A stretch of 7,320 nt of DNA from an uncultured Bacteroidales bacterium (GTDB taxonomy: Bacteria; Bacteroidota; Bacteroidia; Bacteroidales; Muribaculaceae): contig USIN01000087.1 in the NCBI GenBank assembly GCA_900554715.1, positions 1 to 7,320 of the forward strand, in the 5' to 3' direction. The position numbers were made by a program, and so were the translations under genes. Under the pieces are notes generated by a model, which ran no database searches, was not told the origin of the DNA, and worked only from the letters and a program-made list of their open reading frames with translations. Shown piece after piece: positions 1 to 6,194 of this stretch; the first letter of the stretch is position 1; the number at the start of each line of letters is the position of its first letter.

Positions 1-1200
1 AGCGCCCTCCGTCAGCGTCAGGCTGTCGCCGCTTCCGTTCATGGTGAAGCCGGACACATCCGCCACGCCCGCGCAGTCCAGTAGCAGCCGCAGGGCCTTG
101 CCGTGGCTGACCACCCGCGTCCGCAGGGCGTTGTCCTCGACGAAAGAGGGTATCGACGAGTCGAGATAGTCTGTCGTCAGCCCCGAACGGTAGTCGAGCC
201 GGTCGCCCATGTAATTTAGCTTCAGGCGCATCGACGTGTCACCCGCTTTCCACGCCGTAATGGCGTTGGCGAGCCACGAACTGTTGTCGCGCGTGCGTTT
301 TTCGGCGAGCGGGGCGCTCACCTTGTCGGCACTGATATATTCGGGCCAAAGCGAGGCATAACCGTCGGCAAACATATCGTAGAAATCGTGCTCGATGACT
401 TGCGAGGCCGGATTCCAGCCCGCATTGTTGGCCTTGAGCGTCAGCATGTTCTGAACTTTTCGCGCCATTCTCATCGCGAAAACCGACGCATCGTAGAGCA
501 GCGGCGAGAATCCCGCGCCGCCCTGCGCTACACCGACCCACCGGCTGCGGGCGTCTTCCTTGAGCTTGAGGTTGATGCCCGCTTCCTCGGGAAACTCTAT
601 GCCCTCGAGCGCCTTGACGGGCTGATGGTTTTCCATAAGTTCGACCGAGGCTACGTCCTTGTACGACAGGTTGTTGGTGGCAAGGCCGTATTGGCCGCCG
701 AGGAAATCATTGCCGTCGAGATAGAACTTGTTGATCGGCTTGCCCTGATACTTTATCGTACCGTTGTCGTCGACTGTGATGCCGGGCAGACGTTTGATGA
801 CGTCTATGATGGCGTTGTCCTCGGGTTTGGCGAATCGGCTGACATTGAAGACGAGAGTGTCGCCGCGCGCATAGATGTCGGGCGCCTCGACGATAACATC
901 GCGCAGCCGCGTCGATTTCGGGCGCAGTCTGACGACCGAGAAGTCGGCCGCGAGGGGCAGGGTGAGGGGCTCATAGCCCATACACCGGAACGTGACCGAG
1001 TCGGCCGGAGCCTTGACAGTGAGCGAGAAACGCCCATCGGCGTCGCTCGACGTGAAAGCCTTTGCCGCCTTGATGACGACCCCGGCAATCGGTTCGCCGC
1101 CCTCGGCATCGACGACGGTGCCCGAGATTGTGCCCGGCCCGGCCGCCTCTGCGGCGGCCGCGGCGAGCGTGAGACATAGTATTAAAAAGCTGATTTTCAT
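1..1200 (-). CDS. Outer-membrane beta-barrel (TonB-dependent-receptor-like) protein, N-terminal 400 residues, cut by the left edge
   Basis: The minus-strand frame is open from ATG at 1200 to position 1, 400 codons with no stop, so the gene continues beyond the window. Residues 1-20 form a signal peptide (MKISFLILCLTLAAAAA...). Residues about 23-92 look like a carboxypeptidase-regulatory-like beta-sandwich (GTISGTVVDAEGGEPIAGV, then DADGRFSL and a CMGYEPL strand). Residues about 98-200 resemble a TonB-receptor plug (RLRDVIVEAP, IIDVIKRLPGITVDDNG, INKFYLDGNDF, VASVELMENHQPVKAL), followed by the first barrel strands. Such proteins sit in the outer membrane, and many are annotated as TonB-dependent receptors. 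I see no SusC-specific feature and no SusD partner, and the substrate is unknown. The start codon overlaps the stop of the upstream GLPGLI gene (ATGA), so translation is probably coupled and the two genes form an operon. G+C is high, near 60% in sampled stretches. Confidence 0.88.
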   Translation of the reverse strand, partial: MKISFLILCLTLAAAAAEAAGPGTISGTVVDAEGGEPIAGVVIKAAKAFTSSDADGRFSLTVKAPADSVTFRCMGYEPLTLPLAADFSVVRLRPKSTRLRDVIVEAPDIYARGDTLVFNVSRFAKPEDNAIIDVIKRLPGITVDDNGTIKYQGKPINKFYLDGNDFLGGQYGLATNNLSYKDVASVELMENHQPVKALEGIEFPEEAGINLKLKEDARSRWVGVAQGGAGFSPLLYDASVFAMRMARKVQNMLTLKANNAGWNPASQVIEHDFYDMFADGYASLWPEYISADKVSAPLAEKRTRDNSSWLANAITAWKAGDTSMRLKLNYMGDRLDYRSGLTTDYLDSSIPSFVEDNALRTRVVSHGKALRLLLDCAGVADVSGFTMNGSGDSLTLTEGA

Positions 1201-2078
1201 TTCTTCCAGTCGCATTCGATGTAGTCGTATAGTAGTTCAATCGGGTCGAAGGCGCTGAGGTCGGGATTGCCGGCCTCGTCGGTCACCGTGATCTGGCCGC
1301 CTCCCGTGGCCTCGAAGTAGGCGTAGGGGTTGACCTCATAGCGGTTTTTAGCGTCGTAATACCCCCGGCGGTCGGTGGTGTTGAACGGAACTTTGTAGAT
1401 TGTTACCGGACGGTCGGCCTGAGATTTGATGCCGATACACTCAAAGAGGTAGTGGCTGTCCTCGTCCGAAGCCTTCATTATCAGTCCGGGAAGCCCGCAG
1501 AGTTTCCAGGGACCGTCGGCGACAGGAATGTCCTCGCAGTAAAACACAGTCCATTCGCGGCCTCTGAAGCGGCAGCGGGCGCCCTGACACTCATAGCCGA
1601 GTATGGTGGCGGTGCTGTCGGTAAGTTCCCAGCCTAAGGACGGGAGTTCTTCGTCGTAGCGGAACCAGTCCATGCAGATCTTCTCGGTGTGTGTCAGGCG
1701 TCCGGCCGGATAGTTCTTATAGATTGTCATGAATTCGCCGTTGGAGAGGCGTCCGTCGGCAGCCGCCTCGGCAATCTGTTCGGTCGTCGAGCGCATCAGC
1801 AGCGAGTCGACGGTCAGATTCTTGTAGCTCGAGAACTTCGACAGTCCGCCCGGCGCAATCTGCAGCAGCATCTGGTCGGAGACGTAGTTGTCGGTGAGCG
1901 ACGCCGTGGTGTCGACACAGTAGCTGTAGTCGTAGACAAACTCCATTGTCTCTTTGGCGATTGTCTCGGTCTCGGGGACGCTGTTCTGGAAGATTCCCAA
2001 GGTGCGGCGGACGATTTTACCCGATACGGCGGCCGTGGCGACCGTCAGCAGGGCGATGATTAATACCGTTTTTTTCAT
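1197..2078 (-). CDS. GLPGLI family secreted protein
   Basis: This encodes 293 residues. The first 19 form a signal peptide (MKKTVLIIALLTVATAAVSG), so the product is exported to the periplasm or envelope. The family-defining motif GLPGLI is present exactly, at residues 195-200, preceded by the usual context: an LGYECQGA strand, a basic FRGREWTVFYCEDIPV segment and PWKLC. The molecular function of this Bacteroidota family is not established. Its genes often lie beside outer-membrane barrel genes, as here. A longer frame begins at 2108, but that ATG lies inside the predicted -7 box. The ATG at 2078 gives a proper signal peptide and a leader of roughly 20-25 nt, so 2078 is preferred. The stop codon TGA overlaps the ATG of the downstream outer-membrane gene. 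The gene is divergent from a histidine kinase gene, which suggests control by that two-component system (inference). Confidence 0.93.
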   Translation of the reverse strand: MKKTVLIIALLTVATAAVSGKIVRRTLGIFQNSVPETETIAKETMEFVYDYSYCVDTTASLTDNYVSDQMLLQIAPGGLSKFSSYKNLTVDSLLMRSTTEQIAEAAADGRLSNGEFMTIYKNYPAGRLTHTEKICMDWFRYDEELPSLGWELTDSTATILGYECQGARCRFRGREWTVFYCEDIPVADGPWKLCGLPGLIMKASDEDSHYLFECIGIKSQADRPVTIYKVPFNTTDRRGYYDAKNRYEVNPYAYFEATGGGQITVTDEAGNPDLSAFDPIELLYDYIECDWKK

Positions 2079-2105
2079 TTCGTTCTTAGTTTTTGGTTTC
2101 TGCCG

Positions 2106-2113
2106 CAAAGTTA
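2106..2113 (-). promoter_or_regulatory. Bacteroidota-type -7 promoter box for the GLPGLI/outer-membrane operon
   Basis: On the minus strand the sequence reads TAACTTTG, a full match to the TAnnTTTG consensus of the Bacteroidota primary sigma factor. Transcription would begin near 2102, giving a leader of about 24 nt before the ATG at 2078. No good TTTG -33 box is seen at the expected 19-21 bp upstream, where the DNA is G+C-rich; this may mean an activator is needed. Confidence 0.65.
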
Positions 2114-2140
2114 TGGCGTCGTCGTCGCCCGGGCACTAAA

Positions 2141-2160
2141 TAATCATTACTCAATGATTA
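2141..2160. promoter_or_regulatory. Perfect inverted repeat in the divergent control region (operator candidate)
   Basis: TAATCATT, a 4-nt spacer ACTC, then AATGATTA: 8-bp arms with no mismatch. The element lies between two divergent operons, about 28 bp behind the -7 box of the GLPGLI operon and so close to its -35 to -55 region, and about 85 bp before the kinase gene. It has no T-tract and ends no gene, so a protein-binding dyad is more likely than a terminator. The binding protein is unknown; the regulator encoded next door is the obvious candidate. Confidence 0.5.
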
Positions 2161-2163
2161 TGG

Positions 2164-2182
2164 AATTATTACTAAATTATTA
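2164..2182. promoter_or_regulatory. 11-bp-phased direct repeat, possible response-regulator box
   Basis: AATTATTA occurs at 2164-2171 and again at 2175-2182, so start-to-start distance is 11 bp, one helical turn. OmpR/PhoB-family regulators bind tandem half-sites with that period, and a regulator of this family is encoded downstream. A related 14-mer, ATTATTACTAAATT at 2165-2178, recurs with one change as ATTATTGCTAAATT at 2225-2238, next to the kinase start. AT-rich DNA produces such repeats by chance fairly often, so this is a candidate only. Confidence 0.4.
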
Positions 2183-2232
2183 TCCCGTGGAAAAAAGTCT
2201 GTTTATATCCCCTCGTCTCAAACGATTATTGC

Positions 2233-2240
2233 TAAATTCG
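2233..2240 (+). promoter_or_regulatory. Weak candidate -7 box for the kinase-regulator operon
   Basis: TAAATTCG differs from TAnnTTTG at one defined base. If used, transcription would begin almost at the kinase ATG (2245), giving a leaderless or nearly leaderless message. No convincing -33 box is visible. No better box was found between 2114 and 2245, so the true promoter could be regulator-dependent. Confidence 0.25.
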
Positions 2241-2244
2241 CAGC

Positions 2245-3717
2245 ATGGAAAAACGAATCAAAACACTCTATATAGTCACTATCGTCGCCATACTGGCGTT
2301 TCTCGGCATGCAGATCTACTGGCTCTACGGCCGATATGAATACACCCTCAGCGAATATGAGGCGGCAGCCTACAGGACCATCGTCCAGACTGTCGCCGAG
2401 CTTAACGAAAGCAGATCTGAGTCGCCGGATTCTGCGCAGCGGGTGCGCACACAGCGATCACACTATAACCTGAACCATGATTCTGACAGCACAGGCCGGC
2501 GCCGTACGACAGCCATCGTGGTGTCTCAGAAATATTATGCCCATGAATTGCTCGGCATCAAAGAAAACCGCCCGTTGACCGATGAAGAGAAAGACCGTGT
2601 GGCCAATATGATTATGGAAAATGATTCGCTGATTGAGAAGCAGGAAGTATCGTATAAAATAGACAACATGGCTTCAGAGGCAGCGATATGGGGCGCGCTA
2701 AAACACGTCGATGTCGAGTTTCAGGTTCCTTTGACTACCGAATCCGTCACCTCGATACTTGAATCCAAGGGTATAACCGCCGAGGTCGGGCTGATTCGTA
2801 CCGACAGCATGGTCTGGGATCCGTCGGTTGTGCGCCATGCCACGGCATTTGTTCCTGAGGCCGTTGTTTCCGTGCCGTATTCCGAACTTGAGTGCAAGAG
2901 CGTTCTCGTCACGGGCCATCTGCCGGTGGTGCAGATATTCCGTGACATGCTGGGCAGCCTTGCCGTAGTGGCGCTTCTCTCGCTTTTCCTGATTGTATGC
3001 CTCGTATGGCAGTTTTCGACGATATTGAAGCTCAACCGTCTCGACCGGATGCGCAATGACTTTATAACGACGATGATACATGAACTGAAACGTCCGATTT
3101 CGACCTTGAAGATGTGTGTTTCGGGCATCGAGAACGAGGCGATGATGGCGCAGCCCGATGTCAAGCGTGAACTCGTCGGCGAGACCCGGGGCGCCCTCGA
3201 CATCCTGTCGGCCTATTTCTCGAAGCTGCGTGACATCACCTTCAACGACGTCGGACAGATACCGTTGAACATCACGGAGATAAACCTCCGCGAGCTGTTT
3301 GATGACGTATGTGCCGCCGTGACAGTCCCGGCCGATAGGTCGGTTGATTTTGCCAACGATATCGCCGCCGGCATCACAGTTTCGGCCGACCGCACCCATC
3401 TGTTCAACATTCTGAGCAACCTCGTCGAAAACTCGGTCAAGTATGCCGGTGACACTATCGAGGTCAGGGCTTCGGCTCTGATTGATGACCGCTATGTCAC
3501 CGTCACAGTCGGCGACAACGGCTGCGGCATTTCGCGGGACGATCTGCCCCACATATTCAAACGATTCTACCGTGGCCGGGCGTCGGCAGCCGGTCAACCC
3601 GGCATGGGTATCGGGCTGGCTTACGTCAGGCTGCTTGTCGGGGCCCACGGCGGTGACATCACGGCCGAGAGCCGTGAAAACGAGGGTACTAATTTCATAA
3701 TCAGACTGCCGCGATGA
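2245..3717 (+). CDS. Membrane sensor histidine kinase, RprX-like
   Basis: This encodes 490 residues. Transmembrane helices at about 7-28 and 236-258 enclose a periplasmic sensing region of roughly 205 residues with no domain I recognise. The cytoplasmic half carries a dimerisation/phosphoacceptor segment with H279 in HELKRPIST, then the ATPase domain: N box around N396 (NLVENSVKY), G1 box D424-G428 (DNGCG), F box F438-Y442 (FKRFY) and G2 box G453-L458 (GMGIGL). All catalytic motifs are intact, so it should autophosphorylate on H279 and pass phosphate to the regulator encoded next. The HELKRP form of the H box is as I recall it from Bacteroides RprX-like kinases. The stop codon overlaps the regulator's ATG (ATGA), so the two are co-transcribed and probably translationally coupled. 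The signal sensed is unknown; the divergent envelope-protein operon hints at envelope status or a transported solute (inference). Confidence 0.93.
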   Translation: MEKRIKTLYIVTIVAILAFLGMQIYWLYGRYEYTLSEYEAAAYRTIVQTVAELNESRSESPDSAQRVRTQRSHYNLNHDSDSTGRRRTTAIVVSQKYYAHELLGIKENRPLTDEEKDRVANMIMENDSLIEKQEVSYKIDNMASEAAIWGALKHVDVEFQVPLTTESVTSILESKGITAEVGLIRTDSMVWDPSVVRHATAFVPEAVVSVPYSELECKSVLVTGHLPVVQIFRDMLGSLAVVALLSLFLIVCLVWQFSTILKLNRLDRMRNDFITTMIHELKRPISTLKMCVSGIENEAMMAQPDVKRELVGETRGALDILSAYFSKLRDITFNDVGQIPLNITEINLRELFDDVCAAVTVPADRSVDFANDIAAGITVSADRTHLFNILSNLVENSVKYAGDTIEVRASALIDDRYVTVTVGDNGCGISRDDLPHIFKRFYRGRASAAGQPGMGIGLAYVRLLVGAHGGDITAESRENEGTNFIIRLPR

Positions 3718-4406
3718 CAAACAAGCCTGTCAGAATACTCCTCGTCGACGATGACGTCAGAAACTCGATGCTGCTAAAGCGCTTTATCGAGGCCGAAGGC
3801 TACGAGGTCACATACGCCAACAACGGTCGGGTCGGCCTCGAACTCTATCACGAGCTGCATCCCGACCTGATTCTTCTCGACATCAACATGCCCGAACTCG
3901 ACGGTTTCGAGACAGCCCGCATCATACGTCAGAATGACAAGCGCGTGATAATATTCTTTCTCACCGACCGCACCGACAAGGTCGACCGTCTTCACGGCTT
4001 CTCGCTCAAAGGCAACGACTATATACCCAAGCCGTTTTACCCCGAGGAACTTATCGCCCGTATCAGCGAGCGCTTCGCGAGCATGACCGTCGGCCGGGAC
4101 GAGGAATACCGCCTGGGCGCGACGCTATTCTGTCCGAATCTGTCGTCGCTGACCTATCGTGGCGAGACACACTCGCTGTCGGTGCGTCAGACCGAAATAT
4201 TGCTCATGTTGGCCGAAAACCTCGGCAACATCGTCGAGCGTGACGCCATACTCGAGCGTATATGGGGCGACGCGAGCTATGCCAACTCTCTCGCCCTCAA
4301 CGTTCAGATAACCTATCTGCGCCGCCTTATCACCGACCCCTCACTCCTCATAACCTCAATCAAAAAACGCGGCTATATCCTCAGCGTTGATACAAAACAG
4401 AAGTAG
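3714..4406 (+). CDS. Response regulator, OmpR/PhoB family (RprY-like)
   Basis: This encodes 230 residues. The receiver domain (about 5-120) has the acidic pocket D12-D14 (LLVDDD), phosphoacceptor D56 (DLILLDINMPELDG), conserved T84 and K106 (PKPF). The C-terminal winged-helix DNA-binding domain spans about 130-226, with the recognition region around SLALNVQITYLRRLI and the wing hairpin KKRGYIL. It is the cognate partner of the overlapping upstream kinase and should bind tandem direct repeats as a dimer. The phased repeats at 2164-2182 are the best local candidates, which would make it a controller of both divergent operons (inference). The residue after T84 is D85, where most receivers carry a small residue. 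No hairpin terminator is evident after the stop. Confidence 0.93.
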   Translation: MTNKPVRILLVDDDVRNSMLLKRFIEAEGYEVTYANNGRVGLELYHELHPDLILLDINMPELDGFETARIIRQNDKRVIIFFLTDRTDKVDRLHGFSLKGNDYIPKPFYPEELIARISERFASMTVGRDEEYRLGATLFCPNLSSLTYRGETHSLSVRQTEILLMLAENLGNIVERDAILERIWGDASYANSLALNVQITYLRRLITDPSLLITSIKKRGYILSVDTKQK

Positions 4407-4421
4407 CAAGAGTAATTTGAT

Positions 4422-4429
4422 TATCTTTG
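4422..4429 (+). promoter_or_regulatory. -7 promoter box for the 63-residue gene
   Basis: TATCTTTG is a full match to TAnnTTTG. The expected start of transcription is near 4433, leaving a leader of about 22 nt before the ATG at 4456. No clear TTTG -33 box is present. A 10-bp palindrome AATTATAATT (4439-4448) lies in the leader and may be chance in AT-rich DNA. Confidence 0.6.
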
Positions 4430-4455
4430 CATCGAATCAATTATAATTCAAACTT

Positions 4456-4647
4456 ATGGCAGAGGACAAAGAAAAAGATTTATACGATAGGGTTTTAGAG
4501 ACTATCAGGCAGACGCAGCGCGAGTTATATATCCGTAAGGCAAAGCTTGGTGAGCCTGTTGTCATAGGTGACGAGCAAGGACGCCCGATTGTCGTCCCCG
4601 CCGAAGTCGCCCTTGGCCGCATGGACGCCCGCGCGAAAAAAGAATAA
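4456..4647 (+). CDS. Small acidic/basic protein of unknown function, 63 residues
   Basis: I do not recognise this family. The 63 residues have no signal peptide or membrane helix, so the product is probably cytoplasmic. The first half is a charged amphipathic helix (EDKEKDLYDRVLETIRQTQR, then ELYIRKAKLG), the middle a short beta-like segment (PVVIGDEQGRPIVVP), and the end a charged tail (RMDARAKKE). A perfect -7 box at 4422-4429 with a normal leader length supports it as a real gene, as does its fit between neighbours without overlap. It follows the regulator gene by 49 bp on the same strand and converges on the ATPase gene with only 11 bp between stops. It has no classical Shine-Dalgarno sequence, which is usual in this phylum. 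A small regulatory or antitoxin-like role is possible but unsupported. Confidence 0.7.
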   Translation: MAEDKEKDLYDRVLETIRQTQRELYIRKAKLGEPVVIGDEQGRPIVVPAEVALGRMDARAKKE

Positions 4648-4658
4648 ACTTGCGACTC

Positions 4659-5939
4659 TTATAATAGGCTGTCATCGAGCGCGTAGTCATAGACGGGTCG
4701 TATTTCGATGTCGTGGCCATTGTAGGTAATATTATCGTATTGGTGGTCGGTGAGAAGAAGCAATTTCTGACAACCTGTTTTTTTTGCGGCAAGGACAAGT
4801 CCGTCAAACTCACGCTTCTTTGTCTTTTCTGATGAGATATCATAAGATACCTGTACGGCAATAATCGCCTTATTGTCATTGCAGACGACAAAATCACATT
4901 CGGACGAACGGTCTTTTAAATAGTAAATATCATATCCGACGCTTTTATAGCGTCGGAGCAACTCGAGATAGACAATGGTCTCGAGCCGCCAGCCGAGATT
5001 CGGGCCGGCAAACGCATCTTCACGCTTGTTCATGAGGGCGACATCTATTGCGTACGCTTTTTCTTCCGTAATTCTCTGGCGGCTCTTTGCAGCATATTTA
5101 TGCAATCCTACCAAAAGGTAGGCTTGTTTGAGATAAGCGACATAATTCTTGGCCGTGTGCTGCGACTTAATGCCGAATGATTCCTGTAAAGCCTTGTCTA
5201 TAATGATTGCCGGTGATATGTTTAGCAGATGGTGTGCGATTTGCTCGAACGTAGAGGTATGCACTATTTTGAAGCGCTGCTCGATGTCTCGCTTCAAAAT
5301 ATTGTCAACAAGCCCTTTGATATAATCTCGATCGTCTTTGATGAACTGGAGCTCGGGAAAACCGCCTGTGTGCATATAGTCGTCAAAAGCCGTGCGTCTG
5401 AAGGCTATGGCCTGTGTCGACATGGATTTTGTATCTATGCCTTTGAAGTCGCAATATTCAGAGAATGAGAACGGATATAGCGTTATTGCATGATGTCTGC
5501 CAGTCAGATGGGTGGCGAGTTCGCCGCTGAGCAACTTGGCGTTAGAACCCGTGATGATGACGTGAATCTGTCTGCGCAAAATACGGTTTACAAACAGATA
5601 CCATTCAGGAATATTCTGTATCTCATCGATAAACATATAGTTGAAATCGCCATTGATTTTATACAGCACCTCCAGAACATCGTTGAGATCGTCTGCTGTA
5701 AGGCTAACGAGTCGTTCGTCGTCAAAGTTGACATATGCAAATTTGATGTCTTTACGGGTGAGGGCATTGTAGCATAGTGTAGATTTGCCACTGCGCCTGA
5801 CCCCTATTACAACCTGAGCTTGAGGGCTATCAAGATCTATTTTATCTTCCTCGGCGCGTTGACAAAAATGTATATGTTGCTTTAGCTTCAACTCCTCGGC
5901 TTGATCAGTAAGAATGGTTTCAAGTACTCGTTTGTCCAT
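4659..5939 (-). CDS. AAA ATPase with C-terminal DUF4143 domain (AAA_14/DUF4143)
   Basis: This encodes 426 residues, a typical full length. The N-terminal P-loop domain has Walker A at 46-54 (GVRRSGKST, K52), Walker B at 101-108 (YMFIDEIQ, D105/E106), a sensor segment ITGSNAKLL at 129-137, and the family signature LTGR plus YPFSFSEY at 145-162. From about residue 218 the DUF4143 part follows: a winged-helix-like segment (HHLLNIS, the SQHTAKNYVAYL helix, YLLVG), then a restriction-endonuclease-like fold with E320, D349 (SECDFVV) and Q363 (AVQVSYD). The usual E-x-K pair is replaced by Q-x-S, so nuclease activity is doubtful. The cellular role of this family, abundant in Bacteroidota, is unknown. 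The gene is markedly more AT-rich than its neighbours, which suggests separate acquisition. It has its own promoter at 5961-5968 and a tandem repeat array directly upstream. Confidence 0.94.
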   Translation of the reverse strand: MDKRVLETILTDQAEELKLKQHIHFCQRAEEDKIDLDSPQAQVVIGVRRSGKSTLCYNALTRKDIKFAYVNFDDERLVSLTADDLNDVLEVLYKINGDFNYMFIDEIQNIPEWYLFVNRILRRQIHVIITGSNAKLLSGELATHLTGRHHAITLYPFSFSEYCDFKGIDTKSMSTQAIAFRRTAFDDYMHTGGFPELQFIKDDRDYIKGLVDNILKRDIEQRFKIVHTSTFEQIAHHLLNISPAIIIDKALQESFGIKSQHTAKNYVAYLKQAYLLVGLHKYAAKSRQRITEEKAYAIDVALMNKREDAFAGPNLGWRLETIVYLELLRRYKSVGYDIYYLKDRSSECDFVVCNDNKAIIAVQVSYDISSEKTKKREFDGLVLAAKKTGCQKLLLLTDHQYDNITYNGHDIEIRPVYDYALDDSLL

Positions 5940-5960
5940 AATGTCTCTGTTTTACAGTCG

Positions 5961-5968
5961 CAAAGATA
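5961..5968 (-). promoter_or_regulatory. -7 promoter box for the AAA/DUF4143 ATPase gene
   Basis: On the minus strand this reads TATCTTTG, a full TAnnTTTG match. The start of transcription should fall near 5957, about 18 nt before the ATG at 5939. The region that would hold the -33 box is occupied by the first core copy of the 32-bp-period repeat (5982-6000), so any factor bound there would meet RNA polymerase directly. Confidence 0.65.
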
Positions 5969-5981
5969 TAAAAAAATATTG

Positions 5982-6096
5982 TCAGACTGCGCTATTTTGC
6001 AGATTTTTCGTCATCAGACTGCGCTATTTTGCAAATTCTTTACTCTCAGACTGCGCTATTTTGCGGATTTTTTGCCATCAGACTGCGCTATTCTGC
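5982..6096. repeat. Four-copy tandem array, 19-nt core at a 32-bp period
   Basis: The core TCAGACTGCGCTATTTTGC occurs at 5982-6000, 6014-6032 and 6046-6064 without change, and at 6078-6096 with one change (T to C in the TTTT run). Starts are exactly 32 bp apart, about three helical turns. The three 13-nt spacers differ (AGATTTTTCGTCA, AAATTCTTTACTC, GGATTTTTTGCCA) but all are T-rich. The spacers are far too short for CRISPR, and the core has no dyad beyond GCGC. Because 32 is not a multiple of 3, successive copies fall in different frames, so the array is not coding. It lies between the ATPase promoter and the divergent TPR gene. An iterated protein-binding site or a dispersed Bacteroidales intergenic repeat are both possible. 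Confidence 0.93.
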
Positions 6097-6194
6097 ATAA
6101 ACGGGCCGGGTGGGCAAGGCATTTATAGCACTGTTAAGTTAACGGACGGCGATATTTTAATATTTCAGATTTTCGCGGTTGGAGAAATTTTGAT

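Noticed and set aside
388..1179. 263-codon plus-strand frame opposite the outer-membrane gene
   Set aside because: It is antisense to a coherent signal-peptide, regulatory-domain and plug-like protein. Its product has no recognisable motif, and long antisense frames are expected in G+C-rich coding DNA.
2079..2108. Ten-residue N-terminal extension of the GLPGLI protein from the ATG at 2108
   Set aside because: That ATG lies inside the -7 promoter box (2106-2113), and the extension (MRQKPKTKNE) would put a charged stretch before an otherwise normal signal peptide starting at 2078.
2698..3720. 340-codon minus-strand frame opposite the histidine kinase and regulator start
   Set aside because: The sense strand carries all intact kinase motifs. 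The antisense product is motif-free and has no promoter box.
4407..4455. Rho-independent terminator after the response regulator gene
   Set aside because: No G+C-rich stem with a T-tract is present. The only symmetry is the AT-only palindrome AATTATAATT at 4439-4448, which lies downstream of the next gene's promoter box.
4648..4658. Bidirectional terminator between the 63-residue gene and the ATPase gene
   Set aside because: The gap is 11 bp and the flanking sequence shows no convincing hairpin.
5982..6096. CRISPR array interpretation of the tandem repeats
   Set aside because: The spacers are only 13 nt and all T-rich, there are only four 19-nt units, the core is not dyad-symmetric in the usual way, and no cas gene is nearby.
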